Part shown: positions 55,574 to 57,497 of the stretch, one piece after another | Layout: each line of letters opens with the position of its first letter | Position numbering within the stretch: position 1 is the stretch's first letter | Source: Erysipelotrichaceae bacterium | Lineage (GTDB): Bacteria > Bacillota_I > Bacilli_A > Erysipelotrichales > Erysipelotrichaceae | NCBI GenBank assembly: GCA_009773735.1 | Contig: WSYG01000011.1 | Span: forward strand, 1-57,497 | DNA length: 57,497 bases | Reading direction: 5' to 3' | Notes under the pieces: model-generated | What the model saw: only the letters and a program-made list of their open reading frames with translations | Told to the model about the DNA's origin: nothing | Database searches by the model: none | Program-made: the position numbers and the translations under genes

Positions 55574-56017
55574 ATGATTAAGAAAATAATTATTTGTGGA
55601 GTACTTCTCATTATGTTTTGTTTCATTGGATATAATAGTGTATCAACAGGGTTTGTTAATCTTGATTATTTAGGTCAAGGAAAGCTTCAATCGGTTACCG
55701 TAGACGGTCGAGGGTGTATTACTTCGTTTTGTGAAGGTACATCTCCTTGGGTTATTACTGTGAACAATCCAAAACAACTAAAAGGGTTAGAGTCTGCATT
55801 TTTTAATAAAATTCAAGATATTTTTCATCACACAAAAGAAGATGGTTCACTCAGTTTCATTTTTCATTATGAACATAAAGACATAGAATTTCACGCTAGT
55901 TTATCTTGTGATCTATCAGGTGGCCGTATATATTATACCGATCGTCAAATCTCCTATCTTTTCAACAAGAGCGAGATGAATATATTCAGTGAGATATTTA
56001 CATTAGTGTGTCCTTAA
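55574..56017 (+). CDS. Unrecognised protein with N-terminal membrane anchor
   Basis: 147 residues from the ATG at 55574, preceded by GAGGTGGGG. An in-frame ATG at 55544 lacks a ribosome site. A hydrophobic N-terminus (IIICGVLLIMFCFIGY) acts as anchor or signal. The rest is beta-rich with four Cys (GRGCITSFCEGTSPW; SLSCDLSGGRIYYTD), suggesting an extracytoplasmic domain. No family recognised. It is a single-gene cassette between repeat copy B and the right end of the 3-kb element. Confidence 0.65.
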   Translation: MIKKIIICGVLLIMFCFIGYNSVSTGFVNLDYLGQGKLQSVTVDGRGCITSFCEGTSPWVITVNNPKQLKGLESAFFNKIQDIFHHTKEDGSLSFIFHYEHKDIEFHASLSCDLSGGRIYYTDRQISYLFNKSEMNIFSEIFTLVCP

Positions 56018-56244
56018 TCATCTGTAGATATTTTGGAATTGATCGACTTTTGTAGAATCAAAATGTCATTGTTTATGAGTTCAAATTTGAATTCTATTCC
56101 AAGATCCTAGGTGTAACATAAGTGTAACGTTTTCCGAGAAAACATCTATTTTTTATCGATCTTTATTTAAACGATTTATCAAAATAGCCTTATTTTATAT
56201 ACGTTTTATCATTTTCGATAACGAAAAATACGCATAGTTTAGAA
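56018..56244. other. Right end of the 3-kb element, no gene
   Basis: No gene. Contains a second pair of GTGTAAC motifs (56111-56117, 56122-56128) in the setting AGGTGTAACATAAGTGTAAC. Further on, ACGAAAAATACGCATAG (56221-56237) matches the segment after the same motif at the left end. These look like subterminal sites repeated at both ends. Confidence 0.6.
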
Positions 56245-56337
56245 TCCTGTTGTCGGCACCATTTCACTCTAGGCCCTTATTCTATAAGGGTTTTTTGCAG
56301 GTCAAAAGTGCCAGGTGTAACAAAAGTGTAACGTTTT
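56245..56337 (+). repeat. Direct repeat DR2: second copy of tRNA-Thr 3' end and flank
   Basis: Matches DR1 at 92 of 93 positions, offset 3,028 bp. It includes the 17-nt tRNA tail, the terminator and both GTGTAAC motifs, but no tRNA 5' part. Similarity with DR1's downstream flank continues, at a lower level, to about 56475. Confidence 0.9.
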
Positions 56338-56364
56338 AAAAGAAAACGATAAAAAAGAAGACAA

Positions 56365-56412
56365 AATAAACGCAGAGTTGATAGATTTTTAAGAGAAGAA
56401 AAGGGATAATGG
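56365..56412 (+). pseudogene. Remnant of a gene 3' end (copy 2)
   Basis: Reads as RRVDRFLREEKG-stop, parallel to the C-terminus of the 53439-54116 gene and to the remnant at 53330. Downstream, the position matching that gene's start codon reads GCAGACCATA, so the ATG is lost and an unrelated gene now follows. Confidence 0.55.
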
Positions 56413-56496
56413 GAGTAATATGATTAAAGAGATAATACTGATTTGGAACAATGTAGGGAGCAGACCATAACCCTGGATAAAGGAGAATAACAATTA

Positions 56497-57327
56497 ATGA
56501 GAACTTTTATTCGTAGAGTAATTGAACCACCTGGACCGAGAAAATTGTTGCCGGAAAAAGTACTCGCTGATGCCAAAGAAATCTATGCCAAAATGGGGAA
56601 ATATGCGGTAGAAGAATCGATGTTGCTCGTTCGAGTACCTATCGATTCTGCGGAATATCAAATGATACTCGATTATGAGGCGAAGTACCAGGAATATTTC
56701 CCTAAAAAGAAACGCCATTATATTCTAGAAAAGGAATTCACTCTACAGGAACTTAATGAAGCCGAATACTTAATCTTGTTTGTAGGGAACCTTACATACC
56801 CTGTTTATGATGGAAGATTTGAGTTTTGTTGTGACAAGAAGTGCTATTCCCACAGTTTTAGATACAGAGTACCTTATAGAATCGAAAGCAAAAGTCTTGG
56901 AAATAAACATTTAGGAAATATGACAGATGACGGTTATGTTGTTTCTATAGCGTTGAAGAATGAACTTGAGAAACATAACTTAACAAACCTAGTTTTTATT
57001 CCGGCGCTTAAAGGAAGAGGTGATGAGATCGTAGGATATCGTTTAGAGACCAAACATCTTCTTCCACCACTTGAGTATTTCGATCAGTCAAAGATACTAA
57101 TGAGGTGTCAAACGACGGGGATACCTGTCTATACTAATGAGATTGAAGATTTGCTTGAAATCAAACGTTCCGTCGCACTTGCCATGGATGACTTCAACGC
57201 AACCTATGAACTGATGACGAGCACTGGGATAAGATTTTACATAATAAGTCAGCGAATGTACCGAATCATAAAACAGTTCACGATCAGAAGTTTCGAGTGT
57301 GAACCTATCAAGATAATCCCTGATTAA
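56497..57327 (+). CDS. Unrecognised accessory protein, cargo of the second unit
   Basis: 276 residues. AAAGGAG lies 11 bp before the ATG, slightly far. Probably soluble: no signal or membrane helix. Basic N-terminus (MRTFIRRVIEPPGPRK), a Tyr/Glu-rich region, then a beta-rich middle with paired cysteines (FEFCCDKKCYSHSFRYRVPY) and a helical C-terminal part. No family is recognised and it does not resemble the first cargo protein, although both sit at the same distance from a DR copy. Confidence 0.7.
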   Translation: MRTFIRRVIEPPGPRKLLPEKVLADAKEIYAKMGKYAVEESMLLVRVPIDSAEYQMILDYEAKYQEYFPKKKRHYILEKEFTLQELNEAEYLILFVGNLTYPVYDGRFEFCCDKKCYSHSFRYRVPYRIESKSLGNKHLGNMTDDGYVVSIALKNELEKHNLTNLVFIPALKGRGDEIVGYRLETKHLLPPLEYFDQSKILMRCQTTGIPVYTNEIEDLLEIKRSVALAMDDFNATYELMTSTGIRFYIISQRMYRIIKQFTIRSFECEPIKIIPD

Positions 57328-57402
57328 CTGATGCATAACAATATGTAATAGGTCGGCCTTTGGTGAGTAACAATGCTATATATGTCTGATGAAAGATAAC
57401 TC

Positions 57403-57497
57403 AGACCACGGTCTTGGCAAACTCACCGTGGGACACGATTGGGTGTGCCTAAGCGTTCATACTAGAATGTGGGGAATGCTCCACCTGGAGCGAATAC
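57403..57497 (+). repeat. Hairpin-rich repeat element, copy C (runs to the window end)
   Basis: Nearly identical to copy A across its length, with CAAACTC in the first loop as in copy B (with one T/C difference). It follows the 56497-57327 gene after 75 bp. The window ends inside or at the edge of the element. Confidence 0.8.

Noticed and set aside
53217-56337. The direct repeat as an insertion sequence
   Set aside because: No transposase, no inverted terminal repeats and no short target duplication. The tRNA tail at its edge points to site-specific integration instead.
54594-57497. The 95-nt repeats as a CRISPR array
   Set aside because: Units are far too long, spaced by whole genes of different length, and no cas gene is present.

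Overview
The window is a bacterial chromosome segment of low to moderate GC. It has Gram-positive hallmarks: lipoprotein signal peptides, strong AGGAGG-type ribosome binding sites, TGA used as a stop, and U-rich terminators. Gene content (a LacI-controlled glycoside-hydrolase/ABC locus with no local ABC ATPase, ROK kinase, FeoAB, PAS-GGDEF-HD-GYP protein) fits the Bacillota/Erysipelotrichia/Mycoplasmatota (Acholeplasma- or Izemoplasma-like) neighbourhood. No ribosomal RNA or marker gene is present, so I do not name a species.

Layout. 0.2-8.1 kb, minus strand: a cyclic-di-GMP enzyme, an iron alcohol dehydrogenase, an SGNH hydrolase/aldo-keto reductase pair, and the kbl-tdh threonine degradation pair. 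8.2-9.1 kb: a LURP-one-like protein and an orphan PTS IIB. 9.2-40.6 kb: one large beta-glucan utilisation locus. 41-50 kb: housekeeping and accessory genes (RlmI-like methyltransferase, AI-2E-type permease, rhodanese lipoprotein, aldo-keto reductase, VOC protein, orphan PTS IIC), three paralogous small membrane proteins under a shared 26-bp operator, feoA-feoB-Cys-rich protein, and an alpha/beta hydrolase. 51.0-51.4 kb: four tRNA genes. 51.6-52.1 kb: a decayed gene. 52.2-53.2 kb: an SPFH protein and tRNA-Thr(CGT). 53.2 kb to the end: a tRNA-Thr-associated accessory array of unrecognised genes separated by repeats.

How the glucan locus should work (inference from families). Lipoprotein GH30, GH16 and GH3 enzymes cut beta-1,3/1,6-glucan (laminarin-like) outside the cell. 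Two solute-binding lipoproteins, one fused to carbohydrate-binding-like domains, and two permease pairs import oligosaccharides, together with two unusual surface/membrane proteins (NHL-TPR-Yip1 and a DUF5696-like protein). Enzymes without signal peptides (GH16, GH3, GH2, GH5, GH4, GH1) finish the job in the cytoplasm, and a ROK kinase may phosphorylate the products. A LacI-family gene sits in the middle, and six copies of a CGAAARCGYTTTCG-like palindrome precede the relevant transcription units. These sites could also be read by a CcpA-like protein.

The least explained region is 53.2-57.5 kb. The last 17 nt of tRNA-Thr plus its downstream sequence reappear 3,028 bp later (93 bp, one mismatch). 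GTGTAAC repeats resembling integrase arm sites lie at the ends, remnants of one gene's 3' end recur ahead of different genes, and a roughly 95-nt hairpin-rich element occurs three times between cargo genes. No integrase gene is visible. This looks like tandem, non-autonomous tRNA-targeted cassettes.
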